DNA from: Dermacentor variabilis
Taxonomy: Eukaryota > Arthropoda > Arachnida > Ixodida > Ixodidae
DNA: 64,000 nt
Assembly (NCBI RefSeq): GCF_050947875.1
Contig: NC_134571.1
Span: 511,001 to 575,000, forward strand
Direction of reading: 5' to 3'
Under the pieces are notes generated by a model. It was not told the DNA's origin. It did not search any database and saw only the letters and a program-made list of their open reading frames with translations. Within the stretch, counting starts at the first letter, position 1. Every line of letters begins with the position of its first letter. The position numbers were made by a program, and so were the translations under genes. Shown here piece after piece: positions 21,670 to 32,698 of the stretch.

Positions 21670-22186
21670 GGTGTGCGAACATTCAAAACTTTCGAATAAT
21701 TAATTTAATAGTCCCTACTCATAAATGTGAATATTTCTTAAATACTTTTTCAAATATTTCTGGTCAACTGTGCCCAATTAAACATAACACTGGAGCAAAA
21801 GTACGGTAAATTTTCACATCCACTGGCATAGTATAGACGCAAATGCCTGTATAGTATAGACATAAAACATGAGAACTTGCATAGTGGAGCAGGCTACGTT
21901 GCTTAGGTAGCCATACTTAACAGACTATAGGTATAATGATCATTTGGAAGAGTCCTGTGTATGCGAAGAAACTACTTGTTTGTTCCTAATGCTCCATTTA
22001 TGCTTTTAATACACAAAGCTTCATAACATACCATGTAATGAAAGAAACTTGCTAACTTCAAGAATGCTATGATGTGAACATCATTATATATAGATTGTGA
22101 TAATGGCTGTTCAGTATTCGTAAAGTATCTGATTACAGTATTCCATTAATATTTGATTCGGTCTCAAAAATTATCATTCGCACACC
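21670..22186. mobile_element. Short non-coding TIR element (MITE candidate)
   Basis: A 517-bp AT-rich unit beginning GGTGTGCGAA (21670-21679) and ending in the exact inverted complement TTCGCACACC (22177-22186). No coding frame. A similar end motif stands alone at about 4803. The target duplication is unclear. Confidence 0.55.
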
Positions 22187-23658
22187 GTTAGAAGTTACTA
22201 TAGTGAGAGTGTATGAAAACAGTTGCAGACCGATTTTTTAAGTTCTCGCAAAAACATCAGAATTTAGTTGTACAAGCAGTCCAAAATGGTGAACTTTACC
22301 AGTAAAATGATTTTTATTGCTTTTTACAACACCAGTGGTACAAAAAATAGACTTAATTTGTGTGAACTTTAGCACTAACATTATTTCATTGCTTTTCACA
22401 AGGCCACTGGTATTAAAAATCAACTCAATCTTGCTCAGTGCTGTGTTTCACTGATATATCATCTGCTTGAACTACCACAATGATTGGCACTACGAGGGTG
22501 GTTCGCTTTCATTCGTAGCACAGCTCGACATGTGTTGTGCACCTTCATAAAGTTTGGATATACATGCGTGACTTATGACTGCGCAACGCTGTCAGATTAG
22601 GCTGTGATGTGAGAATTGAGTTTGGAGCATATGCCATTTCAACCTGTATGAGCAAAAACAAACTTCGCGAAAATGTTTGCGGTAGTTGCCGGCACGTTGC
22701 TTGTGGACCCAGGGATCTATAAAGTAAAGCTATTCCAAAATTTCCTATTCCAATTCTTAAATCATCCCACCACGATTGGTCAAAAGATTATCAGGCCACT
22801 CCCATTTTGCCTGTCTGTCACGCAACGTCACGAAACCACAAAAACATTCCATCTGATATCATATGTGCATACTGATTATGCATCATTAGGCCAAACAAAA
22901 GAAAAAAAGTGGTGGCACCATCAATTTTGGTGCATTTGAATTTTGTTCCCATCGAAGGTTGAGGGTTTGATTCTCACAAAAGGTCATGGGGTCAAGTGCC
23001 TTAATTAACTTTGCTTTAATTAACACCAAAGGTTACGGGTTTGACTCACAGCAGTGGTTGTGAGTTTGACTCCCACCAAAGGTTGTGGCTTCACGTCCCA
23101 TCAATAATCGTGTGTGGCACCATCAATTCTGGTGACATTGAATTTTCTTGCCATAATGCTGGACGGTCAATTTTTCAACCCATGAAGCACTTAAGGCTTT
23201 CGCCTTAACAATTACTTCTGATTCGACACTTTTCTGGCTATTAGCCTGCTGCTATTTGCCAAATGTTTTCGGGATACGCCCACTTTGCCTGTCTGTCACA
23301 TGGGATCACAAAACCGCGAGAACTCACCGTATCAAAGTGACATGTATGTGTGAAAGACACATTACTATGCCAAACAAAACTGAATTGTTTTTCTGAATGG
23401 CTGGAGACTGCTCCGTTGCGAAAAGAGTCTAAGATGGATCCACATTGATCACTCTGGCACTGGCTACTCGGAGCTGCTGGGGAGCGTGGATTTATTTGCG
23501 GATAATAAGCATTTTGGTGGCAGTGCAATGTTATCAAGCCATTTCGGCATTTATACTACATCGCTCTGCCAACTCTTCCTTGCTAAGGAGCCATTTTTGT
23601 GGCATTTTTAACATTCCGTTGCATGCCGCCATGATTTTCGACAAGTCACCGCAAGCTA
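22187..23658. repeat. Intronic region with duplicated blocks and a short tandem motif
   Basis: No gene seen. The block with CGCCCACTTTGCCTGTCTGT at 23277 recurs in diverged form at about 22797. Between about 22945 and 23110 a loose tandem motif (CACCAAAGGTT(A/G)(C/T)GGGTTTGACTC) repeats three to four times. Its GGTTTGACTCCC resembles a pol III B box, but no A box or tRNA head was found. A small hairpin, TTAAGGCTTTCGCCTTAA, lies at about 23192. Confidence 0.45.
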
Positions 23659-25464
23659 CCGTATTTACACGACTGTAAGTCGACTCGAATGTAAGTCGGC
23701 CCCCCATATCGCGTGACAGGAAAAAAAAAAAAAAAAAAAGAGAGCATACCCGAGGGCGCATTCGATAACGAAAATTTATTAGTAGCTGACATGGTCACTG
23801 GAGTACTCGTCATCACTAGTGCTGCCATCGTCATTGTAGCTACGGTCCCACAGCGCATCATCGTCCAGCGAAATTTCACATTTGGCAAACGACTGCACCA
23901 CGACATCTTGTGGAACAGCAGCCCATGCCGAATGCACCCAACCACACGCAGCCGTCAGGGAGGCTCTTTTGACAGGTCCAGTAGGCATAATTTCGCGGTC
24001 TTCTGCCGCCAGCCCCTTGTACTCACGGTGGAGCAGGTCCTTAAAAGGCGAAGATCCAGGCTTGTTTCATGACCATGTCGCACTTCAGTGGCATGGACCA
24101 ATCGTGCATTTCAGCGACGTACGCTGCAAGCTTAGCCTACAGCTCCGGAAAGCGTACAGACTTTGGCACGTGGGAAATCCCTCACTTGCCATCACAAGTG
24201 AAAATTCCACTTCGCTGCAGTCGCCACTCTCGCACCACCCGTTCAGAAACATCGAACTTGCGGCCTGCTGTGCAGTGATTTGTTTCTTCGGCGTAAAGGA
24301 TGGCAGCCCCCTTGAACACTGCTGTGAACGAGTGACAAATTATTAGTGGGCCTGGAGCACTCATGAGAACTGAGGAAGCATAGAAGCAGCACGTAGCCGA
24401 CAGTCAAGTGGAACGCGTTAAACCAATGCCTTTCGTCAAGCTAAGCGCAACAGGCAAAGAGAAACCCGCGAGCGGTATCTGCTCTTCCATGAACTACCGA
24501 TATTCCCCGCAGGCGCCGCCGTTCTGAGGGTGCCGCCGTGAATGGAACAGCGGTGCTTCCATCAACTATCGATACCCCCTCATGAGTGTTGTGTGCACTG
24601 TAAAACTCTCAAAAATGTTGAAAAACCCTTCCGAAATGCGTATAAAAACACGCAGGATAGCAAGAAGCTATGGGTATGGCCATAGAGCAAACATAAAATG
24701 GTAACTACGTTGTAGTTCCCGTTGGCATAGTTTCTCACTATAACAACTAGAGGGAAATCTGGCGCCACCGTCTATGGGAGTTTCTTAAGGGGGCACCGTG
24801 CCGTCATGGGAATGACGGTATATGTGTCTGCGAGGCTCGTGTTGGCTGGTGTTGTACGAGGCTTTGTCTAAAACGTGGATATGGCTACACAAATAACGCA
24901 TTCTCAAAGTAAAATTTTCATTAAATCTTTCCATTCACACATATTACATCTTTACTCACCTACAATGCATGATCAAGCGAAGAAAAGCAAGAACAGACGA
25001 CAAACTGTTTCAAAGCGAGCGCGAACCTTGTTGTCTGTCCTCCAACTTTAGCAGCCCGCTGATACTTTTTACATAACATATAATCGTACATGTAATAACC
25101 AGTTCTCATAGTTAAACAAAACATGTTTTTGCATAATAATAAAACCAAAACAGCTTTTCACATGCCGTTTTAGTAGAAAATTAATTATTTTGACAGACAG
25201 AACGGTGCTTGCCAAGCACGTCTTCAAGGTGTCCTGTCTCTCTGAGAACGATGCCAATCCGAAGTCACAATATACCAGCATTCCCATGCATACCACAGCG
25301 CAGCAGCGCCAGATTTCCCTCTAGGAAAGGTAGTGAGAAACTCTATGCCTGTTGGTCTTGCTTTTTTGGCGGTGCCATGTTTTGGTTTCGATTGTAAGTC
25401 GACCCCCCACTTCAGATTTTCAAATTTGAAAAAAAGTGGTCGACTTACAATCGTGTAAATACGG
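23659..25464 (-). mobile_element. Tigger/pogo deletion derivative, copy 2
   Basis: The TIRs are CCGTATTTACACGACTGTAA at 23659 (after TA 23657-23658) and the inverted ACAATCGTGTAAATACGG ending at 25464, followed by G and TA. It is 1.8 kb long and lies in the opposite orientation to copy 1. A subterminal palindrome near 25380-25455 repeats GATTGTAAGTCGAC in both directions. It contains the same two transposase fragments as copy 1 and the same deletion junction, plus about 0.6 kb of 5' sequence (about 24600-25380) that copy 1 lacks. Confidence 0.88.
23776..24363 (-). pseudogene. Tigger DNA-binding and C-terminal fragments, copy 2
   Basis: On the minus strand the frame starts with MSAPGPLIICHSFTAVFKGA at 24363 and gives FDVSERVVREWRLQRSGIFT, a helix-turn-helix. 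It is followed by a stop (about 24180) and then MVMKQAWIFAF-stop (about 24045). After the same TTTTAAGG junction as copy 1, the C-terminal part continues in another frame: KRASLTAACGWVHSAWAAVP, VVVQSFAKCEISLDDDALW and an acidic end at 23782. The DDE core is missing at the same position as in copy 1, so both copies descend from one deleted source. Confidence 0.8.
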
Positions 25465-26249
25465 GTAACGGGAAGCGGACCAATCGCAGATGCCGGCCCA
25501 GCTTCCTCGTCCTGTTATTTACTTTCACTATGCTGGCTTTGCCCCATCAAAGCTCTCTCCACTTCAGCATGCGCCTCGCCTCTTGTCACCCAATTAGATA
25601 AGAAAAACTGCTCAATGTAGGCAATGCTATTTGCTTTAAAAGCAAGAAAAGCGACTTCCTGTAATTGAGGAGCATGTTTGATTGGGCTTTTCAAACAACA
25701 TTTTGGGTAACCGCCCGATGATTACGTCGGTGGTCACGTAAATCTGATGTCATGAGATTGGAATAAAAATAGATTGCAACAGTTTTACATTATAGGCCCC
25801 CCAATCTAGGTTTTCAGCCACCAGTCTAGCCTGTGATCTCACACCCAATTACTGATGTGGTTTACTGGTACGAGCATAGTGGAGGCCACCTTGGTGTGAT
25901 CACCTGCTGCCCGCCACCGCATCAGCTGGCAGTGAATTGAAAGCTGACTGAAAGGCTGTGTGCTGCCCAGCTGGTAATTGGAGACGCATTACGATAGGCA
26001 CTGTGCCAGCATACAACAAGAACAGCTGGGATCGAAACCATGGTGTTTCATTTCCATGTTTCTGCTAACAAGTATCAACAACAGGTCCAATGCAAGGCTT
26101 GATGCATGCGCCTTGCCTTTGGAGATGGCATGTCAGATAAAATTTGACATATTCCAAAAGAGCAGCAGCGGAAACACGCGCCACGAAGGCTCCAGTGCCA
26201 TACAGTTGAAAGCATTCTAATGCAAGTCATGTGGCAATGAACATCAATA
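25465..26249. other. Intronic sequence, nothing recognised
   Basis: No exon, repeat end or RNA gene could be supported in this stretch. Confidence 0.4.
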
Positions 26250-26322
26250 GAGAGAGAGAGAGAACATTTATTTGGACCGTAGAGGTTGTTGCTCTTGAGG
26301 TCGAGTGGGTGGTATTCTCATT

Positions 26323-27168
26323 CTAGGACTCCACTGGCCATGGCTGCTGGACGTACTTGCTGGACGAGAGCTTCTTGTCCGCCAGGGTGTCACCAGTCAG
26401 CTGTACCTCCCACCGCTCAAATGACATGCTAGGCGTCCTTAAGTGTTGAGGTTTGCCCCTGCACCCCCACAAGATGTGAAAGAGTGTAGGGCGTGTGTCG
26501 CCGCACCAGGGGCAGATGCCGTGATATGTACGTGCGTACATTTTAATGTATCTGTGTAGGTTTGGGAATGTGTTGGTCTGAATAAGTCTGAGAGCTACTG
26601 CCTCTTCAGTGCTGAGCTTTCTGTGAGGGGGAGGATTTAATGGGCTTCTTGCAGCCTCGGGATTAGAACCTGAGTTGCCAGCAGTGGTGTTCATCCGTTG
26701 GTAAAGTTACGGCAGGCCTGTTGCGAATCGGTAACGACATGAACTTCCCTGCCTACCCTGTCTTGTTGCTTTATTACTAGCACCGCAGCTATGGTCTCAG
26801 CCACAGCTGGGGTCTCTGCCCTGATGGAGGCCGCGAGGGTCAAGGAGTTGTCTCTCCCGCTCGCGGAGGCTACTACGAAGAGGCCCCCTACAGGGTACGC
26901 TGCCACGTCCACGTATGTTACGTATAGGTCACCTTTGAATTGTTGGCGCTGTCTGTTGATGTGAGCCTTGCGTAGGAAGCTCATGACATGTGCTTCGGTA
27001 TGGGGTTCGCCTTGATCTTGCCTCTGACCTCATGCGAGAGTGATCGTTGCCCATCGAGAGCATGGAGCTCTGTTGCCATTCCGGTCCAGTAGAGGATGGT
27101 TCTGCCCGCCACCCTGTTCTGTAGTTTGGCTTTTTGCGAAGCCATAACCACATCCGACAGCTCAGCAA
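26323..27168 (-). pseudogene. LINE 3 RNase H and C-terminal zinc motif
   Basis: RNase H would remove the RNA strand from the cDNA hybrid. On the minus strand, YVTYVDVAAYP (about 26920) holds the first catalytic Asp, VAETIAAVL the Glu, and VVTDSQQACRNF (about 26725) the second Asp. Downstream, in the adjoining frame (26323-26694), a zinc motif C-x2-C-x8-H-x4-C reads CPWCGDTRPTLFHILWGC, typical of the C-terminus of I- and R1-type LINE proteins. The frame changes at about 26691 and 26950. Confidence 0.75.
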
Positions 27169-27309
27169 AGGTGTTGTGGATCCCGAGGGCCGCTACCTTC
27201 TCATTTGAGGTGGTGACAGGGAGACCCAGGGCTGCTTTGTATGCGCCTCTGATGATGGCATCAACTAGTTCTTGGTCGTTTGTTTAGAAAGTGGTAGTGA
27301 TATGGCATG

Positions 27310-28640
27310 CTATATGTTACTCTGCTGATCACCAGAGCCTGGACGAGGCGAACTGTGTCCTCTTCTCGCATGACCTTGCAGCTTCTTGTTATTCGTTTGA
27401 TAATCTGCAAGATCTGACCTTAAGGTTTGTATGGTGTGGGAGGCTTTCAGGTTGCTCTGGATCCAAAAACCCAGAATCCTAGTCTCATTGCTTTCCGTGA
27501 TCTTCTGGCCCTCTAGATTGAGGTCGATAGGGCCGGAGGACTTGTAGATTCCTCCTCCATGCACTTAGATCACCTCGGACTTCTCCGGCACGCAATGCAT
27601 CCCGCTCGCTGCCGCAAATCTCTCGACGGCTGTCGCGGCCTCCTGAAGGGTCACCTCTTTTCGCGCGAGGGAGCCCTTGGTGGTCGAGAGCATGTCGTCG
27701 GCGTACAGGGCGTAACCTAGGTCCGGAATCTTCCGCAGCTCTTTGGTCAGCAGCAGCATCACGACGTTGAAGAGAATCGAGGAAACTATCGGCCCTTGCG
27801 GCAGTCCTTTGTTCGGCACGTCGATCGTATCCAATCGAGTCTGGCCTATTTCGATGGTTGCCATCCGGCCCGTCAGGAAATATAAGGATTTCATGTAATT
27901 AAAGATGTGCTCCCCGCAGCTGATGTCGTTCGGTCCCTTGAGAATGGCCTCGTGAGGCATGTTATCGAAGACCCCCTTCAGGTTAAGTGCGAGCAGGAGG
28001 TGTTCTCCTCCCTTCGGGATGCCCTTGAGAACTTCTTCCCTTAGGATTAGGAAAGCATCTTGTGCAGAAAGTCCCGGCCTGAAGCCAAGCATGGTATACG
28101 GGAAGAGGTCACCGTCCTCTATGTAGTGTTGGAGGCAGGTTTCAATGACCCTCTCTTACAGCTTGCCGAGGCACGAAGTCAGAGAGATGGGACGCAGGGC
28201 GTCGATTGCTGGCTTCTTGGTGGGTTTCGGAATGGTCATGATTTCCATGTGTTTCCACTCGTTCGTTATCTGGCCCTTGCTCCAGAATTCCTCATTTAGG
28301 TATTCGGTCAAGTCCTGGATGTGCATCGGGCTCAGGTTTCTAATCATGGCATTTGTGATTTTGTCAACCCCAGGAGCAGTGTTGCGCTGTGAGGCTCGTG
28401 CCGTGGCATACGCCTCTTCCTCCGTGATGGGAGCGTCCAGTTCTGGCCTTGGTTCTCCTTCGTACTTTAGGAGGCAGGGAGGTATTGGGTCGCTACCCAG
28501 GTATCTGGTTTTCAGGGTGTCAATCAGATCCTGGTCGTTTCCGGGGAACTTGAGAGCGATTTCTAGAAGCGTCTGACTGGTTGTCGATCTCGCCTTGTCG
28601 GGCTCGATCAGGCAACGTAGGATGGCCCGCGTCTGCGCCG
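27310..28640 (-). pseudogene. LINE 3 reverse transcriptase
   Basis: Minus-strand reading gives APGVDKITNAMIRNLSPMHI (about 28350), IPKPTKKPAIDALRPISLTS (about 28210), LGFRPGLSAQDAFLIL (28089), motif A LALNLKGVFDNMPHEAI, motif B NKGLPQGPIVSSILFN, and motif C YALYADDMLS (about 27705) with YADD intact. In motif A the usual catalytic Asp of LDLKGAFD is Asn (NLKGVFD), so the enzyme is probably dead. The thumb continues to about 27310. One frame change lies near 28150. Confidence 0.85.
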
Positions 28641-29157
28641 TACTGAGGGTACTCTTGAGCGAGGTGTAAACCTGTACCTAATTCTGCTGTGTCAGCTCGT
28701 TCGCGTAATTTTTGGCTTCTGCTATATGCTCAATTCATAAACGTAGTTTCCGATTTAACCGCTGTCACTTCCACCATTTGAGGAGGCCCTCACGGGATTC
28801 CCACAGGTGTAAGAGCCGGCGGTCAACTTCAGGCGTCTCGATCGTGCTCTGGATGGTTTTGGTGGTTTGGATGTGGGCGTCCCAAAGGTGCTGCATCCAT
28901 TCCGCCATGTCCATTATACCGTTTTCAGACGGGGGTACTGCCTGTACACCTCCCAGTCCATGAGCCTAATTTCGCCAATTGTTCTCTTGAGTTTTGGGGA
29001 GGATACCGAGATGCTGAGGATGTAGTGATCGCTGCCCAGGGTCGTCCATGAGTATACCCTTATGTTTTTTAAAAATGACAGGTCTGGAAACGTGTCTCGA
29101 CTTAGACTGTTGCCTACTTGGGTTGATTGGAGGAGGTTGGTTATCAATTCGAGGCCC

Positions 29158-29223
29158 GGGACAAAAGAACACACAAGGACACACACAGCACCATGTGTGT
29201 CCCTGTGTGTCTTCTTTTGTCCC
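29158..29223. repeat. 66-bp near-perfect palindrome in the LINE 3 endonuclease
   Basis: GGGACAAAAGAACACACAAG at the left is answered by CTGTGTGTCTTCTTTTGTCCC at the right around a short CACCA centre. It would fold into a long hairpin. Adjacent sequence (29224-29256) ends in CCATACACCCCTTGAA, which recurs at 30206-30221. Confidence 0.85.
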
Positions 29224-29584
29224 GTCCTTTAATCGCGCTACCATACACCCCTTGAAGTGTGTCTAGCGTTCATGTCTCCCACCACTGCCAGCTGGTTGCA
29301 GCCAGCAGCTCTTCCTCTGTCGTAAATGGTGCTGCGGAAGTCATACTTCTGAGCCCTCGGCGGACTGTACAAATTCAGGATGAAAGTGCTACGTCTACCC
29401 TTCTTCTGCGGGAGGACTTCCACTAGCACGTGATCAATGTTGTGATGTTGATAATGTTGTCCCACGGCCGTCACCGTTTTGTGAACTAAAACCACGACCT
29501 TCGGTGATCCCGCATGTTTAATAACGTGGTAACCCTGTAGCTTGATCGGCTGGTTCACGGCCTCTTGAAGGCAGATGACGTCGG

Positions 29585-29620
29585 GGGGGGGGGGGGGGGG
29601 GGAGGGAGGGGGGGGGGCGT
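29585..29620. repeat. G-run (C-run on the coding strand)
   Basis: An almost uninterrupted run of about 30 Gs on the plus strand, broken by two As and a few bases. It codes for proline on the minus strand. Its length may be unreliable in any assembly. Confidence 0.85.
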
Positions 29621-29929
29621 ATGGGTGACTTTGGCTGAAGAGCTGGAGTGAACTTGCCTTCTTGTTGAAAGAGCGACAATTCCACTGCCAGATCTCTAAG
29701 TGTTCGAGCTCACTGCGTGTGGCGCTAGCCATTGCTGACGTTGATGACACCGCTGTTGCAGTTGCCGGTGTCCCTGGTGTCACCTGTGTTGTTTATGCAC
29801 CTGTACGCCTTGATGCGTGGGTTGCTGCTCTCATCGTCAACCCACTTGCGCGAGCCAAACTCAACCTTGCGTAATCTTCTTTCAAGGTCTTCATGGCTTA
29901 GTGTGTTCTTCTTGACTTTATTGTTTAAT

Positions 29930-31460
29930 TCACCCATCCGGTAAAGAATCTGTTGTAGCGTAGCATAAATGCTTTCGAGGGTGACTACACTTTACTGGCC
30001 TTCCGCTGCCGAGACCGCACTGGTGAGCGAGGAGGGCGTGGTGGTTCTTGCGGGGGGAGGAATGGAGATGGCGGGCTGGTGGCCTATCGTTCCGCTTTGC
30101 AGCCCTGCCTGTGCGCATGAGGGTTGCAATGTGGGCTTGTTGGTAATGCATTTTCAAGGGGTGTATGGGGTGGTTCAAGTTGTGGTTCAAGGGGTGTACG
30201 CACTACCATACACCCCTTGAACCTGCCTGTGTGTTGTTGTTTTGCTTAGCAATGCTTCTAAGCGTTGCATGCATTGATTTAGGTTGTTCACTTGAGCTTT
30301 GAGTTTTTTATTTTGTTCCCTGATGCGCGTACATCCTGGGGAGCATTTACTATTGTCACTGGTATTTTGAGCGGAGGAGGTACTAGAGTGATTCCGGCTC
30401 ACCTTGTTGTTGTTGGCTTGGTTCTTCTTGCCCGATTGGTTCTTCTGCTTCGATGTGGATGTCGAGGTAGAAGGATGCCGCTGCCCTTGCTTCTCTCCTG
30501 GCTTTGGCCACTCCGAGCGGAATCAAGACCTGGACCTGGACTGGGCCCGGGACCTTGAGCGGCTCGCTGAGGGCTCCGAGCTGAACCACCACAGACGGCT
30601 TTGCCTTGGCCTTCTTCCATCATTGTCGTTGTCTTCCTTCCTCCTTCCGGGCAGAGGGTGCTTTTTGGTGGTAGTGCTGTTGTTTTTGAGTTTTTGCTTG
30701 CACTCGCGAGACCCCGTGGCATGGGCTTCGCTGCAGATGGCGCACTTGATCGAGCACTCGTGGTCGTCCGTCGAGTCGTGCGTCCCGCAAGCGAGACAGA
30801 TCTTGATGTTCGAGGTAGGACAAATGTCTGATCGGTGTCCCTTGCACTGGCACACGTAGCAGATTTGTTTTGTTGGCTTGCAGGGGTGGCGCTCAGTCTC
30901 CCCTCCGTAGTAGTAGACGTATCGTGGAACTACGTGAGAGCTGAACGTGATCACGGTCGTCTTGGTCTTTCCCAGTATGCGGACCTGCATGATTTCCACG
31001 CCTTGGGTCCTCACCCTTAGGCGACTCATAAGCTCCTCGGGCAGGGTATCGGGGTCGATTCCATGAATGACACCCCAGGCCACTCCGTCCGGTGCCGCAG
31101 CGTAAGAGTTGACTTCGTAAAGGCTGCCATCCAACACAATCAGCGTGATCTTGTGCGCAACATCTGCGACCTCCTGATCTGGTGTACTAACAACGATTAT
31201 GTTGGAACCGGGTCTCAGGCACACGAGGAAATGCGAATTGTCAACTTTCCCTCTGCAGGCGGCCGAGAGGGCTTTTGAGATTTGGTTGAATGATGATTTT
31301 CAGGTCGCGATGTGACAGGGGAGGGAGTCGTCACCCCTTCTTAAAAGAAGGCTTCTTTGACGCCCCAGCGCCTGCAGCTGCGTAGGACGTTGATGATAAC
31401 GCGGTGGTGGAGAGATCACCCTGCCTGCCACGCGTACTAGCTGGCCTCTGGCGAGCTTCT
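29930..31460 (-). pseudogene. LINE 3 ORF1 (gag-like) protein
   Basis: A nucleic-acid-binding protein that packages LINE RNA. On the minus strand, 31224-30523 is open for 233 codons: a globular N-terminal region (SYAAAPDGVAWGVIHGIDPD) then three tandem zinc knuckles, CYVCQCKGHRSDIC, CLACGTHDSTDDHEC and CAICSEAHATGSREC, and a Ser/Arg-rich basic tail. A later segment (30400-30230) carries a coiled coil (REQNKKLKAQVNNLNQCMQR). The N-terminus extends to about 31460 in other frames (RQGDLSTTALSSTSYAAAGA). The inverted repeat at 30153-30221 interrupts the C-terminal part. Confidence 0.8.
30153..30221. repeat. Inverted repeat in LINE 3 ORF1
   Basis: TTCAAGGGGTGTATGG (30153-30168) is the exact inverse of CCATACACCCCTTGAA (30206-30221). 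A third, direct copy TTCAAGGGGTGTACG starts at 30186. The 16-mer CCATACACCCCTTGAA also occurs at 29241-29256. Confidence 0.85.
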
Positions 31461-31500
31461 TCTTCGTTCTTCACTTGAGGTGTGAAGACCAATCGGAATA

Positions 31501-31669
31501 AGCACACAGCCCTACGACATGACCTGAGGCCACAAAGTTTACCATTTGCTCAAAGTTTATAATGAGAAAAGAATTGTCAACATTAAAGAGGATGAGATGC
31601 TTCTATGAATATAGTACAATACACTCCTGCCAGGTAATATTTCACGAAAATACTGTACACTTCCTCTAA
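31501..31669. other. Short unassigned spacer
   Basis: Sequence between the LINE 3 5' end and repeat copy B; nothing recognised. Confidence 0.3.
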
Positions 31670-32260
31670 TTCAACTCCGGTTAACTGGATCTTCTCAGCG
31701 AATTCAACCCCAGCCATAAGGTCCTAGCCAGCGCCCATGATTTCTATAGGCCCAAGCTATCGTTATTTCAATCCTAAAACTGGTCTTCGGTGGATAATTC
31801 AAACTTGATTAGTCAACATGCACATGCCTGACCCCTATGATGACCCCTAGAGCAACCCTTTTAGTGATAGCGTCTGTCTTGGCAGAGCGTAGGAGACAGT
31901 CAATGCGTTGAACACATGTAATCTTCAGTCAAAAATGGCTAATTTAAGCCTGCCTGATGTCTGATTATATTATTAACCCATTTCTAACACATGCCTTCTA
32001 GCATGTTTCTTGATAAAAAACTAGGTGTATGTTTCCACTTTGTCCAGGAGCTTTAATGTCACTTGTTGTTAGTTCTCTACTTTTGACACACAGAAAGTGG
32101 GCACACGTTTGATTTGGGGTTGGGCTAGATCGGGAGAATACTACAAATGAATTAGCAGTGTGCTATGACAGTTTTTCTGCATCTTGTTTAATTTGAGCTG
32201 CTAGATAATTTGATCAATTTCGACCCGTCAGAGTCAAATTAATGAAAGTCAACATTATTA
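31670..32260 (+). repeat. Old interspersed repeat, copy B
   Basis: Homologous to 520-1196 (same orientation) and to 54240-55240 (opposite). Landmarks are TATAGGCCCAAGC, CAACATGCACATGCCTGACC, CAGTCAAAAATGGC, TCTCTACTTTTGACACACAG and TTTCTGCATCTTGTTTAATT. No coding frame. It extends further downstream than copy A and so helps define the family. Confidence 0.6.
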
Positions 32261-32698
32261 TTCTGAAAGGTAGATTTGGTCTGTAAGCCTCGGTCCTGAA
32301 GAATTACAGAAGGGCACAAATTGTCATTAACCTGACGTTAGCATGAAGCTACCAAGAAAACCTATCCTGGTTTCTTGGGAAGAAAGCTTCATAATTGAAA
32401 GAATTTCAACCCTACAGTTGTCTTTATTTTCGTTTCAATTCTAAACCTTTCTTTCTTCTTTTTTTGATAGCTTTGTGCTACTACTGTATTCATGACTCTT
32501 TCATGAAACTTGCAGAAGTAATTTGCCATGGGCATTTAATGATAGTGCTTTTCAAACTGTCAAGGTTAACCTTACTGTGAATCTATTTGGCATAAATTTG
32601 CAACATGCACCGTATTGTATCGACTAAAGACCGATGAGACTGACTGCTGTGCTCCACACTCTAGGATACCTATTTTGAAAACACCACTGCAGCCTGAC
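32261..32698. other. Intron sequence next to the 32.8-kb exon
   Basis: No exon or element recognised. It follows the donor AAG|GTCAGG of the exon at 32699-32941 on the minus strand. Confidence 0.4.

Larger units (their letters stand above)
28914..29783 (-). pseudogene. LINE 3 apurinic-type endonuclease, interrupted
   Basis: From 29710 the minus strand reads LEIWQWNCRSFNKKASSLQL, then DVICLQEAV with the catalytic Glu, then LVEVLPQKK and VVGDMNARHTS with the Asp and Asn of the GD(M/F)N motif. At that point the frame is cut by a 66-bp palindrome (29158-29223) and flanking sequence. It resumes at about 29130 with SRDTFPDLSFLKN and SWTTLGSDHYILSI, the final Asp-His motif. A proline run (PPPPSPPPPPP) at about 29585-29620, coded by a long C-run, is unusual for this fold and probably an expansion. 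Confidence 0.8.
26250..31500 (-). mobile_element. I-type LINE 3, long minus-strand copy
   Basis: Read on the minus strand the order is ORF1 with zinc knuckles (about 31460-30230), endonuclease (29783-28914), reverse transcriptase (about 28640-27565), RNase H (about 27150-26700), C-terminal zinc motif (about 26520-26460) and a tail next to a GA/TC microsatellite (26251-26264). RNase H plus C-terminal CCHC after the polymerase places it in the I/R1 group of LINEs. It is nearly full length but has frame changes, a 66-bp palindrome and a long C-run in the endonuclease. Confidence 0.85.

Noticed and set aside
22945..23110. tRNA-derived SINE
   Set aside because: GGTTTGACTCCC resembles a B box, but there is no A box at the right distance and no tRNA fold or tail.
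30404..30859. 151-codon plus-strand open frame
   Set aside because: It is the antisense of LINE 3 ORF1 (basic Ser/Arg tail and zinc knuckles) and has no independent support.
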